From Prorocentrum cordatum (Eukaryota; Sar; Dinophyceae; Prorocentrales; Prorocentraceae), in the NCBI GenBank assembly GCA_963575745.1, contig CAUYUJ010009446.1, forward strand, positions 189,646 through 253,645: a DNA stretch of 64,000 nt, written 5' to 3'. The position numbers and the translations under genes are program-made. Below the pieces are notes generated by a model. That model was not told where the DNA came from and did not search any database. It saw only the letters and a list, made by a program, of their open reading frames with translations. Shown here in pieces: positions 1-10,499 of this stretch; position 1 is the first letter of the stretch; each line of letters starts with the position of its first letter.

Positions 1-427
1 TAGCGACTCCCAGGCGGCACCAATGCCGAGTGGGAAGGGGACGTGGCAGCAGGTGTGGCATTGAATAGGTTTTGGGTAGCGCCGAGAGCAGGTTAGGAGG
101 CTGCGATGCGGAGAGCGGGTAAAGAGGAGGAAGGGAAAACAGAGAAGAGACAGAGAGAGGGGGGAACTAGAGAGGGAGAAGAGAGAGAGAGAGGGATGAT
201 ACACGATGCTTTATGCGTGCACAGATGTGTATGAGCATGCACGTGCATACGTGTGTACACTTATAGATACACATGTATATCTGTACGTGCGCTCGAGAGG
301 CGTACGCTCTTGCGCAGGCCCCCAGGCGAGGACAGGGCAGCTTCTGATTCGATATGTGTCGATTGCCGTTTCCTGTCGTGTTGTCTGCGTGGGATGATTG
401 CAGATTCGTCCTCCTGCTCCGCGTCTG
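1..427. other. Unassigned start of window with purine-rich tract
   Basis: I recognise no gene here. Bases 110-196 are a GA-rich low-complexity tract. Bases 200-290 are rich in alternating purine-pyrimidine CATGCAC and ACATGTATA motifs. The short open frames have no protein-like composition that I can support. Confidence 0.5.
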
Positions 428-850
428 TCGCGAGCCTTCTTGGGGGCCTTTGGGAGTTCTCGAGGGCTTTGTTTGGGGCCGTCTCAGGGCGCTGTTGGAC
501 CGTCTGAAGCCTTCGGAGACAGTCGTGGGGACCTCTCTGGGCCGTCTTGGGGGTCTCCTGGGCTGTGTTGGGGCCGTCTTGGGCCGCCTCGGGGGGGCGT
601 CTTGGGAGCCTCTTTGGCCGTCTTGGGGTCATATTGAAGGCCTCTTGGGCCGTCAGAAGGCTAGGAAGGCGAGATCGCAGCATAGTTCTAAGGAACATCA
701 GTGCTGTAGGCCTTTTGGGCCCTCCTGGGGCGTCTCTTGGAGCCCTCTTGGGCCGTGGTGGGGCCATCTGAAGCCGTCCTGGGGCAATCTTAAGGCGTCT
801 AGCACATATGGAAACCATGTTCGGCCGTCGTGGTGCCGTCCTGGCGGCAG
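428..850 (+). repeat. Degenerate G-rich GGCC/TTGGG repeat
   Basis: This is a run of imperfect short units of the form TTGGGGGCCTCTTGGGCCGTC with variable spacing. The family recurs at 28.8-29.4, 29.86-30.47, 30.69-31.12 and 40.75-41.27 kb on this strand, and in opposite orientation at 39.95-40.46 and 59.49-59.82 kb. Open frames across it on both strands are by-products of the repeat. Confidence 0.75.
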
Positions 851-3559
851 CTGAGGACCCGTGAGACTGGCGGGGATGCACGATCCCACTTCTGTCTCTC
901 TCTAACCATGTTAGCCTTTCTAGCCCTTCTTCTGCCTTTCTTTGCCCAGCCCTCCAGGCTTCACACGGCCGTCGTTGCCACCCGCCTCTCGCTCGCCGGG
1001 GCCCGCCGCGTTCTTGACGCTTCGCGTGCCCCCGTCAGCCCGTCCAGAAACGATGGCCTGACATAGCCCTGAGCAGATCCGCGAGTGGAGCTGCATAGCC
1101 TGCTTTGGGAGGTGGCGGCGGAGGAGAAAGCGGAGAAGGATGCGAGGGGGAAGCGTGATATAAAGCAATGAGGCCAGCATTTGTGAATCCGGACGCCTCC
1201 CGAGGAGTCATTTGGAACCATACTCCTGAGGCTGTCTTGGGGCCAGCTTGATGGACATCGATCAAAGAAGGGGGGGGATCTGGGCTTCTCGAGGGCGTCC
1301 TTAAGAGACTCGGGAGCAAATTGGTGCCGGCATGGGAAGGTTTTGGGGCATCTGGGAGACCTGCTGAAAGATATCTGGAGCAAACCTGTGCCCGCACAAT
1401 CCTGGAGGCCGTCTTGGGCCACCCGGGGACCTCTTATCTCGGGCCAGCTCGGACGCCAGAACCCCTCGCGAACTCCCTGGCCCCGACCCCAGGCGAGGGC
1501 GCAGGGGGAGGGGTCGAGCTCCCAGCGGGAGCGCCACGGGCTGTCTCGCTCGCTCCCACCCGCACTCCTAGTTACTGTGGGATTCGCACCCGAGGCTCCG
1601 CCTGGGCAGATGCCGCCATCGGGTGGAATCGGATGGACATCGATTGGGGGCCAATGCTGGCGCCTGGCGTGCGACGCTCGTGAGGATGTGCCACGCGTGC
1701 CTGGTGCGCAGGGTGTGCCACTTGCGCCAAGTGCGCCGTAGGTGCACGACGCGCACAGAATGCGCCAGGCGCGTCTGCACATGTGGCAGCACAAACCCGG
1801 CGATATGTGGCCCCCGACCATCCGTGTCAGGAGCCACTGCAAAGGGCGGGGTGGGGTGGTCAGCATCGTGTACGAAGTGCGAATTCGCATAAATTTTTGA
1901 CAGGGGTACAGGGAGGGGGGGGCGTACAGCGGACACGTGCAAAGTGCTCACGGGGGTCCCACTCACGATCCAGACGTTGCCGCCACGTGCATTTTGTGCA
2001 CTTTCTTGCCAGGGATGGTGGGGGGTGGGCTCCTGGCTCCTGGCTCCTGGCTGTCGGCGGGTCGAGTGGGGGAGGGGATTTTGTATCAATAAGTGGCAAT
2101 AATAACCCCTCCCCGAGGAGAAAGGACGGGGGTGGGAGGAACGAACTAGCTAGACCACCTACGCACAGGGGGCCAGTGGGAGTTCTCTGCGAGCATGGGT
2201 GCGTGTAGGTGTTCGCATCGTACATGCAGAAGTGTGCGCGCACACATCGATTTTTCTGGAAAACGTGTGTTAGCCCAAGCGTGCGCTTACCCCGCTCGGC
2301 TCCGCCGATAGCACGCCGCCTGTTTACACCGCCTACGTCGTGATGAAGGGCCTCGGTCGACAAGCACACGTTGGCGCTAACATACGTTCTGAGGATCATC
2401 GAACATACCAGCTCCAGCCCGACCGCTGGCCGCACCCGTCTCGGAGTCCTGGTCCAGCGAGCCATTGCCGAGCCCACACGGCGCAGAGCCCAGGCAGGAT
2501 CTGACGGAGAGCGCGAGCTGAAGCTTCACGCGACTCCCATTGCGCCCGGCCCTCCAAGGTGTCACCCCCAGTCGGAGGAGAAGGTGCTGCTGCCGCTACC
2601 CTTGCCTCGCTTTCCCTTTTTTCTGGGCCTCCTGGGAGGCCCTCGTCGCCACCGCCGGACTCGCCTCGGAGTTCGGGTCAGGGCGCACCCCAGAAGAGGC
2701 CGGGGGAGCAGCGGTGTCGGCACCTCTCGGGTCCCCCACCCCGGGGGCGCGACGAGAACCCGCGCTCCGCGCGTCGCGGCCTGGGCCAGAGCTGCTGCCT
2801 CTCTGCAAGGGTGGCGGCCCGCGAGGGCGGGAGGGCGCGAAGATGGTCGCGCATCAAAGGGCGCGAGGCGCGCAGCTGGGTGACCTGAGCAGATTCCCCT
2901 GCTCCCCCTGCCACTGCTGCCGCTCCCCCTGCCAGGTCCTCATCCTCCCCCCTGGCTCCGCCTCCCCTGCTCCTCCTGCCACTGCAGCCGCTCCTCCCGC
3001 TCCCGATCCCGCCCCCCCCCCCCCACCTCCGCGCCTCACCCGCAGCCTCCCAAGTCCTCCTCTGCGAGCCCGCCAGGATGCGCCAGAGAAGCCGCTAAGC
3101 CCCCCTTTTGCCATTCCCCTTCCTTCTCCTCCAGCCACCGCTGCCGTGTTTTCGGTTTCTGTCGTGACACGGACAAGATTTTCACAGGACGTTGCGCGTT
3201 CTCGATTTCTGTTGTGTCTGTTCCGAAGAATTTCCAGTCGCGCGCTTTTCCGCCCACGCGTCCTTCCGGATGCATGGCTCGGTGGTGGCTATTGTTGCCG
3301 CTCACGCCTCCCGCTCACTGCCCCTCCCCTCCTCGTCCGCAGGCTCTCCCAAGACCTCCTGGGAGCCTGTTGCCTCCCGCTCTCGCCCCTTCCTTTGCTG
3401 AGGTGGAGGAGGAGGACGATGAAGAGGAGGACGAGGGAGGAGGGGGAGGAGGAGGAGGAGGAAGAGGAGGAAATCCACGCCGCTATGACTGCAACGCGGC
3501 CGGGCTCCAGGGACCCGTCTGGACGTCGAATGTGCTCCGCGTGCGGATGCATCATGCAG
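851..3559. other. GC-rich intergenic DNA, no gene recognised
   Basis: Several overlapping open frames exist on both strands, but none shows a recognisable domain. Bases 1680-1800 hold loose GTGCGCC-type repeats. Bases 2900-3140 are C/T-rich, with a long C run near 3009-3021. Bases 3400-3475 form a GAG/GAC purine tract. Confidence 0.45.
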
Positions 3560-4210
3560 GTACCTGGCACAGTCACCGCCGACGCAGGGCAGGCGTTCGA
3601 GGCTTTGTCGGAGGATTCAATCAAAGACGCCTGCGATGATATTTTCCATCGATTCGAAGCCCTGTTTGGTAACACTACCATTTCTGTAACAAAAGGCCGG
3701 CATCCGTCTGCCAGCCTCGGGGGTTGCACCAAAGCCCCGTACCCGACAGATATTCACCACAGCCACCATCCGCAAAGCCATCGACACATATTTGAATATG
3801 CGTTGGTACAGGCTTGGCAACACGATTTGGGAGCAAGTTTCGGGCATCCCGATTGGTGGATTAATGTCTTCTGCGATCCTGGAGGCGGTACTCCAACACC
3901 GGGAGCACAGAGCTGATGTTGCCTGCCCTGAACGTGGCCGTGAACGGGTGCGTGGCCGGTGCGCCGACGATTTGGTCTTTCTGAGCCGCTTGCGGTGTGC
4001 AGCTTTCTTAGCGGTTGAAGTTTCGGTCTCAACATCGTCCAGGAAGTGCAGAAATTTGGCATCGACAAAGAAATCCGTTTTAGCTCAAACTTCATGGCCC
4101 CCAGGGCCCAGTCACCCCACGCCAGGTTTTGGGCCTGGGGCTCCCAAACACAAGGCTCCACGCTTGCCGCAGCTCGGACCACGGGAGGACAAAAGGGAAC
4201 ATCTTCATCT
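3560..4210 (+). pseudogene. Degraded reverse transcriptase fragment (plus strand)
   Basis: Three successive frames together read as part of a reverse transcriptase of the kind common in dinoflagellate retroelements. Bases 3593-3735 encode a stretch containing TTISVTKGRHPSASLGGC. The frame then changes near 3740-3755 and reads IRKAIDTYLNMRWYR and GIPIGGLMSSAIL (3842-3880). The latter matches the RT motif-B pattern. It is followed by ADDLVFLS (3962-3985), the catalytic YADD-type motif C with the tyrosine replaced. A further frame change near 4015-4022 continues the similarity. There is no upstream palm motif A in a continuous frame and no complete ORF, so this is a dead fragment. Which element class it belongs to is not certain. 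Confidence 0.6.
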
Positions 4211-4985
4211 GATTAGCCCATGTCTCCTTGGAGTAGCGCACGATGGGCGCCACAGCAGGGTACCAGGTAGGGCCCTGGGACAGAACAACTTTAAACGCAT
4301 GCCTTCCCAGTATGCGCTTCGCTATTCTGAGCCTCTTGAGCTTTTTGTGAAAGACGAATTTCCGATCCGTGAATTTGCGACCACGGCGTTGAAGCCTGCG
4401 CGACGGGCCGGGGAACATATTCCGATGCCGAGGATAGCAGCCGACCTAGCTAACGGCCCCGCAAGGCCTCCCAGACGATCAATGACCTGAGTGGCGACCG
4501 TTCCGACGAGGCGGCGAGGGAAGCCTTGTCGGCCGAAGGAACAGCACCCATCTCACATTCGATGGCCTTGTGCAAATCAGCCGCGGCATCAGGCAAGTGC
4601 CCGACCCTATACGAGGCTTTTCCTGAAATGCTGATCCCACAGTCATCGATGTAAACGTCGAGCGTAACTCCTGGCGGCAACGCGGCAACCGCAAAGAGTC
4701 GGGCGCTGGCGCAGCGTGGATTCGCACCATGGTGGTCGCGAGCCCGCAGCCCGCGACAACACCCTTGCGCACGTAGAACGCACCGACCGCGGTGCCAGAG
4801 AGCGAGACGAACCTACCCAGCTTCTGGGCGTGGATCGACATGTGCGCAATCTGAGCGGCAAACTGATAGATGTGGCATCGCTGAGGGGGCGCAGACGGGT
4901 GGACGAGGTCAAAACATTTGCACACATCCAGCAAGAGCGTTCACCTGGATTTTCCATTGGAAGCCGAGGAGGAGGAAGAGGATGA
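4095..4985 (-). pseudogene. Degraded LINE-type reverse transcriptase fragment (minus strand)
   Basis: Read on the minus strand, this is a second RT remnant facing the first. DVCKCFDLV near 4905-4930 fits motif A. GVVAGCGLATTMVR (about 4725-4766) fits motif B. After a frame change near 4690-4720, VYIDDCGIS (about 4631-4663) gives motif C with both aspartates. Further on, about 4410-4170, an Arg/Lys-rich stretch ending in a WYPAVAPIVRYSKETWANQ-like segment fits the region downstream of the RT in LINE ORF2 proteins. The order A-B-C and the spacing support non-LTR reverse transcriptase. Frameshifts and no intact ends make it non-functional. It lies tail to tail with the plus-strand fragment. Confidence 0.6.
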
Positions 4986-5212
4986 GGAGGAGGAAGAGGA
5001 GGAAGAGGAGGAGGAGGAGGAGGAGGAGGAGGAGGAATAGAAGGAGGACGAGGAGGAGGACGAGGAGGAGGACGAGGAGGAGGAGGAGGAGGAGGAGGAG
5101 GAGGAGGAGGAGGAGGAGGTATAGGCGGAGGCGCAGGAGGAGGACGAGGAGGAGGACGAGGAGGAGGACGAGGAGGAGGATGAGGAGGAGGAGGAAGAGG
5201 AGGAGGATGTCT
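4964..5212 (+). repeat. (GAG/GAC)n purine-rich microsatellite tract
   Basis: About 250 bp of GAGGAG interrupted by GAC, GTA and GCG triplets. It abuts the 5' end of the minus-strand RT remnant. It gives spurious Ser-, Leu- and Arg-rich open frames. Confidence 0.9.
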
Positions 5213-5950
5213 CGCCTCGTGCTTTTACCCTCCCCTCCGCGCCTGTCGATCCCAGGCGCTGCGTGCGCCGCATCTCTGCAGACGGCGTCCAGCGATTTCT
5301 GAGACTCGCCCTCGACGCAGACGACTCGGGCTTGCCCCAGGCCGTGTTTCCCCCCTTCTACTTTTCCATCAGGTTCTGAGTGTGTAATTCTTGACGCTTC
5401 GCGTATCCCCGGCAGGTACATCTTTGGCATTGAGTGTGGTCCATCCTGCTCGGTTGCATTGCTATGTATTCACAGGTCTTGCTATGCTATGCATGTACCA
5501 CGGTGCACAGGATTGCTCATGGGACGCAGGTTTACCTACCTTTGAGCGGTCTTTACTTGATCTGTCGGTGTGCGACGCTTCGGCTGGCGCCTCTTCATAT
5601 TCGCGCCATTCTGACAGCGCGTGTCAGTTTTGGCTAGTTCGGTGCTTCCTGGGTGTCCCTGGGTCACCTTGCAGCTCTGCCCTGGGAGCCGCTCTCCCTG
5701 GGGTCAGCCTCACCCTCGCTTGCTGCATCCGGCGCCGCCGCGCCCGCCTAGTCGCGCGCGTTAGCCGTCGGTAATTTGTATTGCCTCCAGCCCTTCGGCC
5801 ACTTTGTAGCGGCCGCAGCCCGACCGTTACCCGCCGCCGCCGGCGCATCCGCCTGCGGCTGTAACAAAAAGAGAAATTACTCCGACGGTAGGACCCCGCA
5901 CGAGAATCTGTTTAGCTTACCCTTTGCCCTTTCCTCTTCCTCCTCGGGTT
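5213..5950. other. Unassigned intergenic DNA
   Basis: No gene recognised. CTTGACGCTTCGCGT at about 5391-5405 also occurs at about 1013-1027, followed in both places by a related CCCC-containing stretch, so it is a very short dispersed repeat. Bases 5700-5870 are GCC-rich. Confidence 0.4.
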
Positions 5951-6495
5951 CCCGCCTGAGACTTCCTCACAATTCACTCACAGACGAGGCTCCCGTTCGA
6001 GACTTTCTCCATATTCATATCTCAAGAGCCCAAAAGTGACGACAATTGCACGTTGCGGATGATCCGCTCGGATTCAAACATGAAGTGCGGGCCCCATAGG
6101 GAGGGGGCTCCCGCCTGAGACTTCCTCACAATTCACTCACAGACGAGGCTCCCGCTCGAGACTTCCTCCATATTCAAGTCTCAAGAGCCCAAAAGTGACG
6201 ACAGTTGCACGTTGCGGATGACCCGCTCGGAATCGAACATGAAGTGCGGGCCCCATAGGGAAGGGGCTCCCGCCTGAGACTACTCACAGACGAAGCTCCC
6301 GCCTGATACTTCCTCCATATTCAGGCCTCAAGAGCCCAAAAGTGACGACAGTTACACGTTGTGGATGACCCGCTCGGATTCAAACATGAACTGCGGGCCC
6401 CATAGGGAGCGGGTTCCCGCCTGAGACTTCCTCGCAATTCACTCACAGACGAGGCTACCGCTCGAGACTTCCTCCATATCCAGGCCTCAAGTACA
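5951..6495 (+). repeat. 159-bp tandem repeat, about 3.5 copies
   Basis: Units begin with CCCGCCTGAGACTTCCTC at 5951, 6110, 6269 (which lost 12 bp) and 6416, and the last copy ends near 6495. Inside each unit are GACGACA, GCGGATGA and CATGAAGTGCGGGCCCC blocks. Copies differ by scattered substitutions. Confidence 0.9.
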
Positions 6496-6766
6496 GGGAA
6501 CAGCCTGATGAATGACCTGTTGGACCTCGTCAAAGGAAAAGGCAAGAGCGACACGAGCGGTGGCCCCGAGGAAAGAGGCGGCCGCACCCCAACCACGACT
6601 CAAGAGGTGGATACCTCCACCCCAGCTTCAAGTGAGAAGCTGTGAGCGGCTGCCTTGCCCAGCACGATCTGCTCAGCACTGCATCGGAGTGCGTGCATCT
6701 CAGACCCCTGGCGTATCGCACCCTGTGTTATAGATGCGTTCGATGAGCACTGGCAAAAAAAAAAAA

Positions 6767-6846
6767 TATCCCAGCAAAGCAACCTAACAGCCATGTGTAT
6801 GAGCATATATGGAAGCATTCTTCTTTAGATTCATGTTCGGATTTGA
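6767..6846 (+). repeat. Dispersed CAACCTAACAG repeat, copy A
   Basis: One of three copies in the window (others near 8937 and 60407). The shared core is GCAAAGCAACCTAACA, then GATGTGTA or a variant, then GAGCATAT..GGAAGCATTC. It is preceded here by an A12 run and followed by a CAGCCT minisatellite. Confidence 0.75.
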
Positions 6847-6900
6847 CTGGAAGCGAAACGCTGCGATCAATAGTGGACGTGCAGCCTGATGCGCTCCCGC

Positions 6901-6981
6901 ATACTCCTGCGGCCTCAGCCTGCATCAGCCTCAGCCTGCATCAGCCTCAGCCTCAGCCTCAGCCTGCCTCAGCCTCAGCCG
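6901..6981 (+). repeat. CAGCCT minisatellite
   Basis: Short imperfect repeats of CAGCCTCAGCCTGCATCAGC. The same sequence type forms a larger array at 60.55-60.89 kb, also just downstream of a copy of the CAACCTAACAG repeat. Confidence 0.85.
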
Positions 6982-7292
6982 CACCTCCGATGGCGCCGAG
7001 GTGGCTCCCGTGCGTACCTGCACCCACGGAACTCACCTCCGATGGCGCCGAGGTGGCTCCCGTGCGTACCTGCGCGCACGGAACGCTTCTCCGATGGCGC
7101 CGAGGTGGTTCCCGTGCGTGCCTGCACGCACGAAACGCACCTCCGATGGCGCCGAGGTGGCTCCCGTGCGTACCTGCACGCACGGAACGCACCTCCGATG
7201 CCGCCGAGGTGGCTCCCGTGCGTGCCTGCACGCACGGAACGCACCCCCGATGGCGCCGAGGTGGCTCCCGTGCGTACCTGCACGCACGGAAT
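6982..7292 (+). repeat. 52-bp tandem repeat, six copies
   Basis: CCGATGGCGCCGAGGTGG recurs at 52-bp spacing (7039, 7091, 7143, 7195, 7247) with few substitutions and no indels. As 52 is not a multiple of three, the open frames across it cycle through phases, which argues against protein coding. Confidence 0.95.
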
Positions 7293-7329
7293 GAGTTCCG
7301 CCGGATTCTCCCGGTTTCTGCCGGCTTCC

Positions 7330-7404
7330 GCCCGGACCCCCCTGGAGTGTCATGATGCTCCCTTTTGACCCTACTAGAAACCTATCAGCACAAGCTGTTA
7401 GGTA
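7330..7404 (+). repeat. Dispersed CTAGAAACCTATCAG repeat, copy 1
   Basis: The block from CCCGGACC through TTTTGACCC and CTAGAAACCTATCAG to GCTGTTAGGTAA is matched at 15556-15646 with scattered differences. Its end GCTGTTAGGT is the reverse complement of ACCTAACAGC in the CAACCTAACAG repeat at 6782-6791. Confidence 0.7.
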
Positions 7405-7533
7405 AAAAGCGACCTGACAGCAGCACACGAGCGCCCTTCCCAGGGCACGGAGACAGCCGAAGTGGGGAATCGAGAGGAGGCAGCCTGCTGTGGCCTGTGT
7501 ACGGCTCACACGTACGTTCCCCCCCCCCTTCAG

Positions 7534-7642
7534 CTGTACCAGCAGGCCTGGAAAGTCTTTGCGAAGAAGGCGGAGGCTGCGGAAGCCGCGAAGCACCCCA
7601 CTCTGGTCAAACTGTCCGTCTGCAGCCCTCTGTACCTGCAAG
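7534..7642 (+). CDS. Candidate internal exon, unknown protein
   Basis: A pyrimidine tract ending in CAG (7518-7533) looks like a splice acceptor. The open stretch after it has protein-like composition: LYQQAWKVFAKKAEAAEAAK, then HPTLVKLSVCSPLYLQ. The next bases AG/GC would fit the relaxed GC donor seen in dinoflagellates. I do not recognise the protein, and neighbouring exons are not apparent. It could equally be a chance open frame or a retroposed scrap. Confidence 0.25.
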
Positions 7643-7774
7643 GCAGTGGAATGAAGGGGGAAGTCTCGGCGGGGACGGCGGAGGCTCGGGCGTCGACCTT
7701 GCCGGCAACGGCAGACGACCACTTTCCGACCAGTCACACTAGCGACTCCCCCCTCCAACTATGGTAGGAGTACA

Positions 7775-8420
7775 GCCACTGTTGGCGCTACAGTCCTGCA
7801 CAAGTGGTACTTCTTTGGCAGGCTCCTCCTTCCCACGGCGGGCCCGGCCCACTGCTGTGAAGGTTGTCCCCCCAGCTCCTGTGACGGAGTATGCTCCCCC
7901 GTGGCCGCAGTGTGGTGCGCACATGCGCGCCTACCCGCTTCCACCACCACCTACGGGCGGGCCCAGGTATGGCACACTCCTGCACAAGTGGTTCATCCTT
8001 GGCAGGCGCAGCCCTTCCGCGACGGGCCCTCCCGCTGTTCGACGCCGTCGACCTTCCCCCCAGACACGCCCCTGGCAGCGCTCTGTTTGGTCCTCGGCAG
8101 TCTGTGTCGCCTGGCACACCTGCGCCTCCCTTCCAGTATTCACCAGATTTGCGGCTATCGGCTGCGCCCCTCCCCCCCTCCTCCACGTTCGCTGAGGTGC
8201 TGAGCACGCCAGTCGGTTTCCCCCCAACAGTGCTACGTTTTCGCGCACGCTACGAAGTGGTCACTCCTTCCACGCGGCAGGGTGCGCCCGATGGGGCACT
8301 GGCAGGTGGGCCGTGGAGGCTGGCTTCCTGTTCAAATGGTGCATCGTCGACCTTCCCCCCTGTCTCGTCCCGGGCCACGCTCTGTTGGGTCCTCGGCAGT
8401 CAGTGTCGCCTGGCATCCTT
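7775..8420 (+). repeat. Diverged tandem repeat of about 187 bp plus a nearby duplicated motif
   Basis: CCTGCACAAGTGG followed by a TTGGCAGGC block occurs at about 7793 and 7979, with a weaker third copy near 8326. A related piece, GGTCCTCGGCAGTC..GTGTCGCCTGGCA, is found at about 8090 and 8389. No gene is recognised. Confidence 0.65.
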
Positions 8421-8587
8421 TCCGACCTCGCCATGATGGGTCCTCACGTCATTTCCTCAGGTGCCTGGTTCAGTGGAACCCGCTTCGTGCGCTCCGTGAG
8501 CGAGACTCGAACAAGTGAGGTGTTCTGTGAGTGAGGCCTGGTTTCCTCCCCCCCCTCCCCTCGTCGCCGCCCTCTCTCCCCCCCCTC

Positions 8588-8785
8588 GTCGTGTTGTGCT
8601 GGCGCCGTCTCGGCGACTCCTCTCATTCTCGACGCTAAGATGCGTCTCCCTGCAGACGACGACCCGTATTGGGGCTGGTCGGGTTTCGCTTTGTACCGGC
8701 CCATGAATATATTTTGTCGTGTTGAGCTGGCGCCGTCTCGGCGACTCCTCGCCTTCTCGACGCAAGATGCGTCTCCCTGAATTTA
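8588..8785 (+). repeat. 128-bp tandem duplication, two copies
   Basis: GTCGTGTTG.GCTGGCGCC starts at 8588 and 8716. Both copies continue into GTCTCGGCGACTCCTC and GATGCGTCTCCCTG. Confidence 0.85.
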
Positions 8786-8936
8786 ATTCATTTTGTTCTG
8801 TGCATGTGCCGCTACGAGCCTTCGCCATTTTGCACTCCGGCGTTGGCTGTTGGCCCGCTGGCAATTATCTCGCGTGCTGCCCCATGTTCGATACGACCCG
8901 CTCTTTGGAATCGTCCTTGGAGCCGCAGATCAAACA

Positions 8937-9085
8937 AAATATCCTGGCAAAGCAACCTAACAACGATGTGTAGAAGCATAGCTGGAAACATTGCCTGTGG
9001 TATTCATGTAAGAGTGCTGTTGTAGAATTCTGGTGTGTTCGCAGTCGCATTCGGATTCGCAGAGGCAGTCGCAGTGGCAACATCA
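8937..9085 (+). repeat. Dispersed CAACCTAACAG repeat, copy B
   Basis: Matches copy C near 60407 over about 130 bp, including TTGTAGA.TTCTG and CAGTCGCAGTGGCAAC downstream of the core. It leads into a trinucleotide-rich stretch (9110-9235, AGC/AGT units). Confidence 0.75.
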
Positions 9086-9311
9086 GCGGCACTCGCAGTG
9101 GCACTGCCAGTAGTTGCAGTAGCAATAGCTACACCAGCAGCAGCAACAGCAGCAGCAGCAGTAATAGTAACAGTAGTAGTAGCAGTAGAAGTAGTAGTGA
9201 TGGTAGTTGTGGTAACAGTGAAGTAGTAGTTGTAGTGTGTGGAGTGAACGAGTAGGAGTGATGGGAGCAGTGGTAGTAGCAGTAGAAGCACTGCTTTCGA
9301 TAACGGTATAT

Positions 9312-9478
9312 CCAAATGAGATCTTTGTATAAATTCATTGAGGTCTAAACAAGACACTGCTATAAACGGATGTGATTCCAAACGAGACACTGCTATCAAC
9401 GGGTTGAGCCTCAAACGACACACTTGCATCAATGAATGTAGCTCCAAAGCAGGCACTCCCATGAATGGATTTAGTGTG
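9312..9478 (-). repeat. 33-bp tandem repeat, five copies
   Basis: CAAAC or a near variant recurs at 9346, 9379, 9412 and 9445, exactly 33 bp apart. On the minus strand this reads as an 11-residue repeat directly continuous with the frame of the neighbouring triplet tract. I see no evidence that it is translated. Confidence 0.8.
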
Positions 9479-9483
9479 ATGCC

Positions 9484-10038
<555 letters not shown>

Positions 10039-10088
10039 GGGCACGGACCCATAAGACCTGAGTCTCCACCGGGGTGCTCGGCGAAGTC

Positions 10089-10150
10089 ATTGATGATGAT
10101 GATGATGATGATGATGATGTGATGATTGAGGAGGATGATGGGATGATGAC
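10089..10150 (+). repeat. (GAT)n microsatellite
   Basis: Short TGATGATG run with a few interruptions, close to the end of the GTA tract. Confidence 0.9.
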
Positions 10151-10273
10151 CGCGCTACTTGGAGTTGTTTTGTCCGTCTTTCTCGGCCTCCAACCAAATC
10201 TTGGAAGACATCTCGCAAACGGAAGAGGAGCGCACTGAGGAGCGGCGTGTGAAGCGGACAGTCGGCAAAACTT

Positions 10274-10320
10274 GCAGGCTGAGAAGCACCGCAGAAACTC
10301 GGGGGCTGAGAAGCACCGCG
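10274..10320 (+). repeat. 21-bp GAAGCACCGC repeat, two copies
   Basis: GCAGGCTGAGAAGCACCGCA at 10274 and a copy starting GGGGCTGAGAAGCACC at 10301. The same unit occurs at 13.55-13.75 kb and about 61.18-61.42 kb, and inside both minus-strand protein genes. Confidence 0.85.
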
Positions 10321-10394
10321 GCCGCGCAGTCCCACTACTGCTGGAACTAGGATTACCCACCGGTCGTTGAAAGTAGGTATTTTTGGATTCCCAG

Positions 10395-10488
10395 AACCCA
10401 ATCTACTTTAAGCGCCTTCCTATTTCAAGAATCATTACTTTTTGTTTTTTTTTGTGGCGGGCGCAAACCTAATCTACTTCTAGGGTTT
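10395..10488 (+). repeat. AATCTACTT repeat flanking the satellite, left side
   Basis: Contains AATCTACTT.., GCCTTCCTA.TTCA and a T-run followed by GGCGGGCGC and AATCTACTTCT. Related sequence flanks the other side of the 108-bp satellite at 13420-13530. Confidence 0.6.
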
Positions 10489-10499
10489 GGTTGTCACTT

